The notes under the pieces: model-generated
Told to the model about the DNA's origin: nothing
Database searches by the model: none
The model's input: the letters and a program-made list of their open reading frames with translations, nothing else
In this document: one piece after another, positions 30,055 to 40,772 of the stretch
Layout of the letters: every line of letters starts with the position of its first letter
Position numbering within the stretch: position 1 is the stretch's first letter
Source: Symsagittifera roscoffensis
Lineage: Eukaryota > Xenacoelomorpha > Acoela > Convolutidae
DNA: 64,000 bases
Direction of reading: 5' to 3'
Assembly (NCBI RefSeq): GCF_963678635.1
Contig: NC_087063.1
Coordinates: 26,965,649 to 27,029,648 of the forward strand
Position numbers and translations under genes: made by a program

Positions 30055-30515
30055 TGTGACATTCGACCAGAATGTGCCAAAATGCAATCTCTGCAGTTAA
30101 GTCATTTTTAGCAGCGAGCCTTCCGAGTTAGTGATTTTCGAGGATTAAGAACGTTATTCAAACGTTTAAACAAAACGTGAAGGTTGAAGGATTCGGAAAT
30201 TCCTAAATTTTAAATTTTCGAAGTGATTACGTAACATTTCTGAGAAACGTCAGAAACGGCCATTTTGGCAGAGAAAAGCTAAAAAGCAACAGAACAACAT
30301 TAGCTGCGATCGCGAGAAGTACGGAAATTGTGAGAAAAAACGACAACAAATCACGGAGTTAACAGAGAGCACTCCGAGTTGCAACTATTGTGTCGCTACA
30401 ATAGTTGCAAGGCCGTTGCAGATAACGGTGAAGGGTAGAAGACAGCCTTCCGGATTACGAAGAAATCAAGATTAACGAGCTTGATTCAGTGGATTCAAGA
30501 ATCCGGAATGGTTTT
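30055..30515 (+). repeat. 3' LTR, shortened
   Basis: Starts TGTGACATTCGACC directly after the PPT and matches the left LTR for about 170 bp, then only in blocks (30446-30505 against 7684-7745). It lacks the TATA region and the dense AATCCGGAGGGGTC cluster. A perfect 13-bp hairpin (TTGCAACTATTGT, 6-nt loop) sits at 30379-30410. Similarity to the left LTR ends at about 30510, where LINE-associated sequence begins. Confidence 0.7.
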
Positions 30516-30920
30516 GGAACTGAAATTTTTATTCTTTCATATAAACTTTTAGCTTCTTGTCATGTCCTGAGTTGAATTTAATTAACAACTGGATTCATTT
30601 TGATAAGGATGAGAAGCTAGGAGTTGGGGGAAAGGGCTGATCCATCTTCGATGGAGATGATGATTTTTATCTACTGAAGAAAAACAATGGAAACTGGAAC
30701 TGGCTTGAGGAGTCTGGTGGTGCGCCGATGGAACTGCTGAGCTCGGGTAAGATTGTTCCTTGTTTTTGATTTTTATAATTCGATTTTAAAATTTATATTA
30801 ATTAAATTGTCTTTTTTTTATTTGATGATTTGTAAAATTCCCACTAACCGCTTATCATTGGTTAGTTCAGTCCCCTAAATTCCATTCAAAATCCTTTTTT
30901 TACCTTTATGCTGCGTCAAG

Positions 30921-31553
30921 ATGAGGAAAAACAACAAAGAGTGTACAAGCAAAGATTGCTTAAAACCTTCAGGACTGATAAATTGGATTAGATGTGATTG
31001 TTGTTCTAGTTGGTATCATATCAGTTGTGTAAATATTTCTCTTAGCGACTCTAAGAAAAGCCATTGGTTTCAGTGTCCTTCATGCGTTGATTTGAAATCT
31101 GTTAATACAGCAACAATAGGTATTAACTTGTTTCATATAAACATGTCAAATCAACGTCATAGCTGCAAATCATGCCGTAAACCAATGATGTCTTCTGCTG
31201 AAATGTACCACTGTGTGGGATGTGACGCAAGAATGCATCTTGATACTACATGCACTGGTTTGACACCTGTGGCAGTCAATGCAATCAGGGAACTGGGAAC
31301 GAGGGTCATGCTTCTCTGCAATGACTGTGTAGCAAACAACAAGAGTGACGACTTTGTTCAAGATGCTACAATTCAGCGACCTAAAGATAAGTTCACTACT
31401 GATATTATTGAGAGCAAATTTATTCCGGTCGTCAATACCCTAAAGCCTGTAATCGAAAACACGATAGAACAAATTTTCATTTCAAAAATGAATGCGCTTA
31501 CCGAAAAAAGCACCGAGAAGGCAGAAGCCTTAATAAAGGGAAAAATATCATGA
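30921..31553 (+). pseudogene. LINE ORF1 with PHD-like zinc fingers
   Basis: A 210-codon frame. Residues about 8-56 form a PHD-type finger: spaced Cys before WIRCDCCSSWYHISC, then W-F-Q-C-P-S-C. A second Cys/His cluster follows (CKSCRKPM...CVGCDARMHL...C...CNDC, about residues 82-137). ORF1 proteins of CR1-group LINEs bind nucleic acid and PHD fingers are known in them. The C-terminal part is helical and the protein ends early at TGA 31551. A related frame resumes at 31712-32044 (HRLGKFSESRSKPRVTMVT), so ORF1 is split by indels. Confidence 0.7.
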
Positions 31554-31711
31554 AACAGAATGAAAAAGCAGATGATAAGAAGTCAAATAACTTTCACAAT
31601 GTGTCGAAATGTCTAAAAATTCAGGGAATTCCTGAAAACAAAGATTTTTCAAAAAATTAAAATGTTTTTCACGCAAACGAAACAATAAAAGAAATATTTG
31701 AAAAACTGCGA

Positions 31712-32044
31712 GTGAATGCAAACGTGGAAAATGTACATCGACTTGGAAAATTTTCAGAAAGTCGTTCTAAGCCAAGAGTTACTATGGTTACACTATCTAG
31801 TGAATGGCATGCAAAATTGATATTAGCCAAAAGTGCTGAAATGTGGGATGACCTGAAAAATATGGGGTTTTTTATATTGCCTGCCCTAAGCTATGAGGAT
31901 TCAAAGAAAGAAAATTTATGCCTTCAAAAAAGACGTGAATTGATAAATGCAAACGTACCACCCAGCAGCTTGAAAATTCGTAACTTCCAATTATTTAAAG
32001 ACGATGTTTTGGTAAACATTGATGCTAACAAAGCCACTGAATGA
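31712..32044 (+). pseudogene. LINE ORF1 C-terminal fragment
   Basis: A 110-codon frame (VHRLGKFSESRSKPRVTMVT, LQKRRELINANVPPSSLKIR) resembling the C-terminal RNA-binding segment of LINE ORF1 proteins. It starts after a frame break and ends four bases before the endonuclease frame begins at 32048. Confidence 0.5.
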
Positions 32045-32047
32045 CTA

Positions 32048-33071
32048 ATGTACCTAAACTGTGTACTGTTGAATGCCAGAAGTTTATTGAAATTTGAAAG
32101 AAGAAGTAAATTGTTTCAGCTGTATCTCATTGTGCAGCATCTGTACTTTTAGTGACTGAAACCTGGCTAAATGATCAAATTGAAGACACTGAACTCATGC
32201 TACTTGAATATTCTGTTTTGAGAGCGGACCGCAAATTAACAGGTAACACTTAAAATCACGGTGGTGTTCTTATCGCAGTAAGAGATTGTTTTAATTCATA
32301 TAAACTAAATCTAGATCTACCAGAATGTGCATTAGCGGTTCAAATAGAAGTGAACAATTTCAATTTCGTGAACAATCTGTATACAAGATAGCAGATAGCA
32401 AATACAGATATAATTTTGAAGATTTCAGAAAGATTTTTGATTCGATTGTCTCCATAAAAAATCATCATGTTCTTTTATGTGGCGACAGAAATTTCCCTCA
32501 AACGGATTGGAGAATTAACCAAAGCACGGGTATATATGAAAATGAAATTTTGGAATTAGTAGACGAAGCAGAAATGAATCAAATAATTGAATTTCCAACT
32601 TGTGGTTCAAATATATTAGATGTCGCTCTAATGAGGGGGTTGGAGGGGGTTGGAGGGTTTGAAAGTTGCACGAATTCTGAAAAAAGCTATGATATAACAG
32701 ATCACAGACCTATATCGCTGAAAAATGAAATAGATGTTCAAGACGAAAAACCAGTCAAAGAAAATTTTTATAGTTTTTATCCCTTTTCACCTATTTGTTT
32801 TACAAATATCGATAGAATGTCTGACGAAATGTACGAATATATCAACAATCTAATTTCAAATTTTGTTCCAAAACGAACCATGCATAGACAAAAGTTACCA
32901 CCTTGGGTGAGTCCAAAGACTTCAAATTTGATTAAAATTCTAGAAACAAAGCGAAAACAATTCGACTCAAGGCCTACTCCCCATTTGCAGGAAACGATAA
33001 CGAATTTTGAAAACAGTTTAATGCAAAATATGGAACTAGAACGAGTAGAAACTAAAAAGAAAGTATCTTAG
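32048..33071 (+). pseudogene. LINE ORF2 endonuclease (APE type)
   Basis: Nicks target DNA for target-primed reverse transcription. Motifs are spread over several frames: LLNARSL (about 32066), VTETWL with the catalytic Glu (about 32152), NHGGVLIAV (about 32258), the block LLCGDRNFPQTDW (about 32472; Arg replaces the usual hydrophobic residue of GDFN) and the terminal ITDHRPI (about 32695). Stops at about 32150 and 32250 and a frame change near 32325 destroy the gene. Confidence 0.75.
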
Positions 33072-33088
33072 GTTCTCGAAATACTAAC

Positions 33089-34602
33089 ATGATTTTCAAA
33101 CATTTCAAAAACTTGAAAAAGCAGAAGTCGAGCCTACCGCGTGAAATGGAATTAAATGGTATTAAATATAAGGAGTCAACTGAAAAAGTCGAAAAATTAA
33201 ATAATTTTTTCCACTCTGTATTTACTCCGAAATTGAGTTTTAAAGTAACAGACATTGCTTGCGAAAATGCTTCCCTCATAAATTTTGACATATCTCAAAA
33301 CAAAATCCGAGAATTGTTGACTACACTGGATGGAACAAAAAGTAAAGGCCCGGATGGCCTGCCGCCTTGTTTTTTGAAAAGTTTAGCTAAACCGATGAGC
33401 TCCATTTTAAATGCTATTTTCAAAAATATCAAGAGGGTACGATGTGTACCTAAATTCTGGAAAAGTGCTGCTATTTCGCCCATACACAAAAAAGACGACA
33501 AAAGGCAAATAAAAAACTACAAACCTGTCTCGTTATTAACAATTATCTCTAAAGAGCTCGAAAAATGCATGTACGAACCACTTTACGATCACTTTCAAAA
33601 ATACCTGAAATCAAGTCAACATAGTTTTGTTAAAAAGAAGTCGGTTGTAACTAATCTGTTAGCATTTTTACAACGAGTTTACGAGGCGCTGGATAAAAAT
33701 CCGAACGATGAAGTGCTCGTTTATTACACCGATTTTTCCAAGGCATTCGATAAAGTGCCCCATTTTGAATTGTTGAAAAAAGTGGCGAATATTGGAGTAG
33801 GGGGTGTTTTTTGGAAGTCTTAGCGAGCTATCTTGAAAACAGAACGCAGTGGGTAAAAAGTGACAATGTATCATCCTCTTCTAAATTAGTTACAAGTGGA
33901 GTTCCTCAAGGGTCTCTGCTGGGGCCGTTACTGTTTTGAATTTTTATAAATGACCTGCCAGAAGTGCTAAAATTCACTACTCCCTTCATTTATGCAGACG
34001 ATTTAAAACTTTTCTCGGCGGGCCTATCCAAATTTGAAATACAATCAGATATATCGGCTTTAGAAAATTGGGTGAACGGAAACAAAATGGAGTTGGCTCC
34101 TGTTAAATGCAAAGAGCTGATTTTTCGAGGAAACTCAAATTCAATTCAAATCAATGGGCATAAGCTTGAATCAGTAGAAACAATAAAAGATTTGGGGGTA
34201 CATATTGATAAAACCCTAAGCTGGTCAAATCATCTAATGGCGAGAATGAAAAAAGCTAATCAGATTTTCTATTTTGCTAAAAGAAATGTGGCAAAAGAGG
34301 TTTCACAGAGAGTAAAATTGGGTGTTTACAAGTCAGCGGTCTTACCACTTATAACATTTGCATCTTCGTGTTTTAATATATGCCGCGCAAATTTATCAAA
34401 ACTTGAACGATTCCAGAAAAGAGCGCTAAAATGGGTAACAAACAGTTATGAGAGTGATTATCTAACGTTGTTGAAACGAACGAATACATTGCCCCTTACT
34501 ATGTTCATACAGCTATGCAATCTATTGAATCTATCGAGCTTTTTTCACAGTGAAAACGATGTACGAATACGAAACTGCAGGGATGTATGGAAGACGTTTT
34601 AA
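33089..34602 (+). pseudogene. LINE ORF2 reverse transcriptase
   Basis: The RT is in two frames. The first (33089-33823) has SKGPDGLPP, FWKSAAISPIHKKDD, NYKPVSLL and the catalytic YTDFSKAFDKVPH, ending at TAG 33821. Between the frames, GVPQGSLLGPLLF and FINDLP are read with a TGA inside. The second (33964-34602) has the YADDLKLF catalytic box and the thumb (LGVHIDKTLSWSNH). All catalytic Asp residues are visible, but the gene is not translatable as it stands. Confidence 0.8.
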
Positions 34603-34649
34603 GAAGAAACGAACTGGGAGCAGTCCCATCAGAAGTATTTCTGAGAATC

Positions 34650-34650
34650 C

Positions 34651-34693
<43 letters not shown>
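34650..34693 (+). repeat. (CAA)n microsatellite, LINE 3' tail
   Basis: About 14 perfect CAA repeats directly after the end of the LINE and 12 bp before the next RT frame. It fits the short microsatellite tail of CR1-type LINEs and marks the insertion border. Confidence 0.8.
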
Positions 34694-34704
34694 GTAATGA
34701 TTTA

Positions 34705-37441
34705 GTGCTAGACAATTATGTTAATACAGCCATCTCAAATGTCCGAGTACTCAAGAGAGTACCAAAAGACTCGCGTGATACCTTGGCGGAAAGTCTGTCG
34801 GACAAAATAAATGACATCGTCTACAATGTAGAAGATGTTACAAAATGGCCAATTTTTTTAACGTCGTTCTTGGTTTTTTTGGAGCAACTGAAAAAAAGTG
34901 GACGCAAACAGGCTACAAGCATGAGCTCTTTGATAAATAAAAAAGTTCGAGCAAATGACGTGTCACTCCCAAAACCCCATCCCCAAGTTTCAAGCCCGCC
35001 TCTGAGTGACCTCGAGCAGAGAATAAAGTTAATAAGTAGTAAGCTCGATGAAAGAAATGTAAAGGGAGGAATGAGGCTTGCTGCTTCAGATGACAAAATT
35101 TTTCCTTTTTCAACTGATAACTATCAAAAATTATTGTCTAAGCACCCTCAGCGAGCCAAATTTGCAGCTCCAAATCCAGAAAAGTTGGATAGTTTTTTCG
35201 TATCCAATTTCGACCTATACAAAGCGATAATGTCCTTTCCGAACGGATCAGCAGCAGGTCCTGATAAAATAGTTCCTCAAATTTTTAAAGATCCTGTTAG
35301 TAAGTCGAATGGCAGTGCAGGATTTAATTTTCTGAAATCGCTTACTAAGCTGATAAACCTCATTGGAGATGGCAAAATACCCGAACCACTAAGACCTTTC
35401 TTTTTTGGCGCAAAACTTATCGCCCTCATAAAGATAGACGGAGCGTTGAGACCGGTTGCCATAGGCAACACGCTGAGACGTATTGCGTCTAAATGCGCTG
35501 GAAGCAAGGTCCTCTCAGAGCGACAAAATTTTTTCGAAAAAGTAAAGGTAGGATGCGGTACCAAACGAGGAGCAGAAATGGCTGCGCTCTCGTTTCGAAA
35601 CCTAATTGAACGCAACGACAATCCAAAATGCACTGTTCTTTTAAAACTAGATTTCAAGTATGCCTTTAACTCTCTAAACAGAGAAACAATGCTGAATCAT
35701 GTTTATTCAAATAGCCCCGAATTGTATAATTACACCCATTGCGCGTATGGTAAACCTAGTTACCTTTTTTACGGAAGCTCTGTCATAATGTCAGAAGACG
35801 GAACTCAGCAAGGTGATCCTGAAGCCCCACCCCTTTTTGTGGAAACAATTCATACACTAGTCAAACAGTTGGAGTCGAAAATTAACATCTGGTATTTAGA
35901 TGATGGGAATTTAGCCGACGACTATAAAGTAGTACTCCGGGACCTTAAAAACATTCTGAAATCGGAACAAATTTACGGCCTGAGCTTGAACACTGAGAAG
36001 TGCGAACTTTGTTTTTTGGGACCTACTACTAGTACACAATATAATTCAATTTTAACACAATTTCGAAAAACATGCCCCAAAATAAAAATAAAAACAAAAG
36101 AAGAACTTATCATTTTAGGATCTCCAATCGGCGAACTTTGCCAAAAAGAATTGCTCGACGAAAAAATTAAGGAGCTTGAAAAAATCTCGGATGTCATTGA
36201 CAAACTAGACGCCCATTATGGTTTTACCTCCTGAAAAATTGCTTTAGCATGCCAAAACTCATATATTTTTTGCGTACGAGCCCTTGTTTTTTGCAAATGA
36301 TTTTTTAGAACGCTACGATAAATTACTAAGAAATTCGTTATGCAAGGTTACTAACGTGAAAATGGATGATAACTAGTTTTTACAAGCAGTTCTCCCGGTA
36401 GTCAAAGGTGTCTTGGGCGTTTTTTCCGCTCGTTTACTCGCTTTACCCGCTTTTTTAGCCTCAGCAGTAGGAGCGAAAGATGCCTTGAGCAAAATCTTTG
36501 GTTTGGAGCATGTGGATGGAACCTATGATGATGCGCTTAAATGGTGGTTTGAACTTGGAAAAATTAAAATGGCTCCGGAAAATGAAATCCAAAAAAATTG
36601 GACGGAGCCAATTTTTGACAGCGAAATTGCAGACTTAATTTTACGACTCGAACCAACGGACGTAAAAAGATTCAACGCGTTCCAAGATAGATTTGGCTCC
36701 CAATGGTTGAACGTCATCCCGTGCAAAAATTTAAGGTTAAAACTGTCGAACCAACAACTCAGAATTGCGATAGGACTTCGATTAGGATCAAAATTATGCA
36801 AACGGCATAAATGCGTGTGCGGGAAAGACGTTAACGAGGATGGTTGGCATGGTTTTTCTTGTCTCAAAAGTGCAGGGAGATTCTCTAGGCATTCAAACAT
36901 GAATGCCTTTATAAAGCGGAGTTTATCATCTACTCACATTCTGTCTGTTTTAGAACCACGACACCTCTACAGGACCGATCAGAAGCGACCAGACGGTTTG
37001 ACGCTCGTTCCATGGGCTCTTAGTAAGCAGCTCTTGTGGGATGTAACGCTAGTAGACTCCTTAGCTCCTTGTAGGATTAATGCCGAGTCTGTTTGTAACC
37101 CTGGTACGGCTGCCGCTGAAGCGGAAGAGCAAAAGATTGACCAGTATAAAGATCTTGTAAATGATGGATATCTTTTTCAACCGCTAGCTTTTGAAATTCA
37201 GGGCGCGACCGGCCCCAGCACAGAAATTTTTTTGAGCAAATTTTGTAAGAACCTAAGCATATGCACTGAGGAATCCAGAGCAGGCAGATTTTTAAAACAA
37301 AGAATCTCCCTGGCAATACAGATTGCGAACGGCGCTTGCGTACTCGGAACAATAAATGACAAAAAAACTTTCAACGAAATTTTTTTATTTGTAACACTTG
37401 TATTTTATATTATCTCGTGTCGAATTGCGTGTTCTTATTGA
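34705..37441 (+). mobile_element. RT fused to PD-(D/E)XK-like nuclease, non-LTR type element
   Basis: The first frame (34705-36234, 509 codons) is an RT: SAAGPDKIVPQ, a fingers/palm stretch with VLLKLDFKYAFNSL (catalytic Asp), EDGTQQGDPEAPPLF and the box WYLDDGNL. Coding moves to another frame near 36220 (LLKNCFSMPKLIYFLRTSPC), crosses a TAG near 36378 and continues in 36413-37441. That part has a Cys/His knuckle (CKRHKCVCGKD...WHGFSC...SRHSNMN) followed by KRPDGLTLVPW and LLWDVTLVD, then AEAEEQKIDQYK and PLAFEIQG, the pattern of a restriction-like PD-(D/E)XK nuclease. Site-specific LINEs also carry C-terminal restriction-like nucleases, so it probably nicks target DNA. The 5' end abuts the LINE tail and is probably truncated. 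Confidence 0.75.
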
Positions 37442-37724
37442 AGAAACGTAACTCGTATCGATTTTAATTGAAAAGTACTTAAACACTTGTCATCTTCTTC
37501 TTTCATTATCACTTCCATGTCTAGCAAAATCCAAGGATTTTGACTGGAATACCAGACGAAGGGACTCCTGACTGTAACCTCGGTTACTATGATACTTCTG
37601 ATTACATAAAAATTTTTGTTTTTACGATTTCGTTTAGTTGCTAATTTTTATGCTTACACGTAAGTTATTCCAAATTTTTTAATTTTAGCCAGAATTTTTC
37701 GATTCTGGAACTATAGCTTCAGTG
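37442..37724. other. spacer between nuclease gene and Penelope element
   Basis: Non-coding and AT-rich; repeated at 40490-40772. The part at about 37615-37724 resembles 44275-44395, upstream of the Penelope coding region, and is probably Penelope 3' end/terminal-repeat sequence. Confidence 0.5.
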
Positions 37725-39360
37725 TCGACTCTCTACTTCTAAACTCGTCGCGCGTGATAATTGCCGGTCTCTCTTTCCTAATGTGCAGCGCCTCTAATAT
37801 AAGTAACTTGATGCTGCTGGACGCCTGGTCGATTATCTTCCATTTAAACTCCCTGGCCAACATAGATGGATTTGCACGCACAACATTCAAGTCCGTACAC
37901 CATTTTTGATTTCAGTTCACTGGAAAAGGAGGATTTTAGAGAGGGCATACAAGTTTTCATTTTCCTCGTCGTGAATATTATCTGCATATTAGTGATATCG
38001 TGCCCTTTTTTTGCTAATGTCTGACTGTGATTCCCCCTATATTGGACTATCAAGATAGTGAATCACTGCTATAACCACAGGGCTTCTTTTTCTCAGCCAG
38101 GGTCATTTTGTTTTTGCCCTCCCTGATGATCTTTTCAAGGGCATGCGATGCAACCCACGACAATCAACTTTCCGGATATTGGTTATCCAACTACTGTACA
38201 CGGTTGATTTTCATTGCTTTATCATATTCTTCCCTTTTGGACATACTGCGGAAAACCCGGTGAACAGTTCCTTCAATCAAACTTCTCTTGTACTGAAGGA
38301 GGCGCAGCTTCCAAAATTTAGTATGGTACCTGTGTCTGTTGGTTTTTGATACCACTCACAGTTAATTTTCCTGCTTTTGTCAATACTAATTTATGAATCC
38401 AAAAGTTTCAAATTCCCGTTTGTGTTTGGTGTCTCTATTGTGAACTGTAAATATGGATGTAGTAATTTTGCACTCTTTCAGGATCACCCTTCACTGTTCT
38501 CACTATATCGTCAACGTAACGGAGAAATAACTTAGTTTGCTGCACTGACTTATTTTTCTCTCTTCAAACAGCCTTCACATTCTACACCTTTTGACCTGTA
38601 CGTGACTTTCTTATTGATTGCACTCGGGAAAAATTCCGTTGAGATCTTTATCGAGCAAAAACATTTCGGGAATATCTCTCGATAGTGCAGTTTCGTACTG
38701 CTTCAGCCAAAAATCTGCTAAAATCACGGCAAGAGATGCGCCATTGCCAAACCATCCCTCTGAACGTACCATGTTTCATTGCCTATGAATTGGACTTGAC
38801 TAACTGCCATGTTAAACAGTCTCTTCATGGTTTTCCTAGCAATTGATGGCGGTTCATCTTGTTGATACAGTTTTCTCAGAGCTATGGCTATTGCTTTTTT
38901 CAGTGGAACATTTTTATACAAACTCTTCACAAACTCTTCAATTTTTCATTGCGCTCACGATTAAAGCTCGCTAAGATTTCTCTTGCATCTAGTGAGTTGA
39001 TTTCGATGTTTGCGCACTCATTTTTCTCGAATAATTTTGCAAGAACCTTGTCCAAATTAAAATAAGAGCTACCAGGCAATGAGAGGACCGGTCTTAATGG
39101 GGTATTCTCTTTATGCACCTTCGCCAACCCATAAAGCCTGGCGGGCTGCCCCCAGTAGACCTCATCCTTGTGCAGAGATTCTCACTTATTTCGTCTTTTT
39201 TCCTCATAGCCATCAACTCCATATTGTTGTCTCTTTCTATCCTCAAAATAATCACATCACTTGTGCCTTTACTTTCGCTTAATTGATTTGAATCTAATAT
39301 GTCCGACAACTTGTTCTCGTAGGTTTCCTTCCTCATTGCACAAAAACCCAAGCCCTTGTT
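37725..39360 (-). pseudogene. Penelope-like element, 3' half (duplicate, truncated)
   Basis: Read on the minus strand. YNKGLGFCAMRKETYENKL (about 39355) is the RT entry region, cut off upstream by the duplication border. Then KVHKENTPLRPVLSLPGSSY (about 39120), MKSLYKNVPLKKAI (about 38930), WYVQRDGLAM (about 38760), WLKQYETALSRDIPEM (about 38705), and a Cys-rich stretch (FPECN...GVECEGC, about 38630-38565). The catalytic box FLRYVDDIVRTVKGDPERV is at about 38525-38470. The GIY-YIG nuclease start SKMVYGLECCACKSIYVGQ is at about 37905-37850, and its end with LLILEALHIRKERP, DEFRSRE at 37810-37725. Several frameshifts. Confidence 0.85.
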
Positions 39361-39361
39361 A

Positions 39362-40489
39362 TACGATAAATTACTAAGAAATTCGTTATGCAAGGTTACT
39401 AACGTGAAAATGGATGATAACTAGTTTTTACAAGCAGTTCTCCCGGTAGTCAAAGGTGTCTTGGGCGTTTTTTCCGCTCGTTTACTCGCTTTACCCGCTT
39501 TTTTAGCCTCAGCAGTAGGAGCGAAAGATGCCTTGAGCAAAATCTTTGGTTTGGAGCATGTGGATGGAACCTATGATGATGCGCTTAAATGGTGGTTTGA
39601 ACTTGGAAAAATTAAAATGGCTCCGGAAAATGAAATCCAAAAAAATTGGACGGAGCCAATTTTTGACAGCGAAATTGCAGACTTAATTTTACGACTCGAA
39701 CCAACGGACGTAAAAAGATTCAACGCGTTCCAAGATAGATTTGGCTCCCAATGGTTGAACGTCATCCCGTGCAAAAATTTAAGGTTAAAACTGTCGAACC
39801 AACAACTCAGAATTGCGATAGGACTTCGATTAGGATCAAAATTATGCAAACGGCATAAATGCGTGTGCGGGAAAGACGTTAACGAGGATGGTTGGCATGG
39901 TTTTTCTTGTCTCAAAAGTGCAGGGAGATTCTCTAGGCATTCAAACATGAATGCCTTTATAAAGCGGAGTTTATCATCTACTCACATTCTGTCTGTTTTA
40001 GAACCACGACACCTCTACAGGACCGATCAGAAGCGACCAGACGGTTTGACGCTCGTTCCATGGGCTCTTAGTAAGCAGCTCTTGTGGGATGTAACGCTAG
40101 TAGACTCCTTAGCTCCTTGTAGGATTAATGCCGAGTCTGTTTGTAACCCTGGTACGGCTGCCGCTGAAGCGGAAGAGCAAAAGATTGACCAGTATAAAGA
40201 TCTTGTAAATGATGGATATCTTTTTCAACCGCTAGCTTTTGAAATTCAGGGCGCGACCGGCCCCAGCACAGAAATTTTTTTGAGCAAATTTTGTAAGAAC
40301 CTAAGCATATGCACTGAGGAATCCAGAGCAGGCAGATTTTTAAAACAAAGAATCTCCCTGGCAATACAGATTGCGAACGGCGCTTGCGTACTCGGAACAA
40401 TAAATGACAAAAAAACTTTCAACGAAATTTTTTTATTTGTAACACTTGTATTTTATATTATCTCGTGTCGAATTGCGTGTTCTTATTGA
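39362..40489 (+). pseudogene. second copy of the PD-(D/E)XK-like nuclease segment
   Basis: Same sequence as 36314-37441: the 342-codon frame (39461-40489) has the same knuckle and the KRPDGLTLVPW / LLWDVTLVD motifs. Its RT portion was not duplicated, so this copy is an orphan C-terminus. Confidence 0.85.
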
Positions 40490-40772
40490 AGAAACGTAAC
40501 TCGTATCGATTTTAATTGAAAAGTACTTAAACACTTGTCATCTTCTTCTTTCATTATCACTTCCATGTCTAGCAAAATCCAAGGATTTTGACTGGAATAC
40601 CAGACGAAGGGACTCCTGACTGTAACCTCGGTTACTATGATACTTCTGATTACATAAAAATTTTTGTTTTTACGATTTCGTTTAGTTGCTAATTTTTATG
40701 CTTACACGTAAGTTATTCCAAATTTTTTAATTTTAGCCAGAATTTTTCGATTCTGGAACTATAGCTTCAGTG

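Larger units (their letters stand above)
6230..30515 (+). mobile_element. giant Ty3/gypsy-like LTR retroelement (about 24 kb)
   Basis: The element is bounded by repeats starting TGTGACATTCGACCAG at 6230 and 30055 that match for about 170 bp. A polypurine tract (TTGTCCGGGGAGTA) lies directly before the right repeat. Inside, in order: gag, protease, RT, RNase H, DD35E integrase, macro domain, a non-coding junction, then about 9.9 kb of further coding frames including an SGNH-hydrolase region. Order and motifs are those of Ty3/gypsy elements; the macro domain and the third coding region are not standard. A diverged copy with the same gene order lies at 48879-64000 on the other strand. The right LTR is short or internally deleted and is followed by a LINE. 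About a dozen in-frame stops and eight frameshifts make this copy non-autonomous. Confidence 0.9.
30511..34693 (+). mobile_element. CR1-like non-LTR retrotransposon, broken
   Basis: In order: an ORF1 with PHD-type Cys/His fingers (30921), an APE-type endonuclease (about 32048-32720), an RT with YADD (33089-34602) and a 3' (CAA)n tail (34650-34693). A PHD-bearing ORF1, APE endonuclease and microsatellite tail are typical of the CR1 group. There is no long poly(A). At least five frameshifts or stops show it is inactive. The 5' edge is uncertain: 30511-30920 has no coding signal and may be its 5' UTR. Confidence 0.8.

Noticed and set aside
34705..37441. Second half of the adjacent CR1-like LINE
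   Set aside because: It has its own complete RT with a different catalytic box (LDDG against YADD) and no APE endonuclease, and follows the LINE's (CAA)n tail.
38143..38349. Short + frames across the Penelope region (also 39079-39282 and their duplicates)
   Set aside because: Antisense to clear Penelope RT and GIY-YIG coding sequence.
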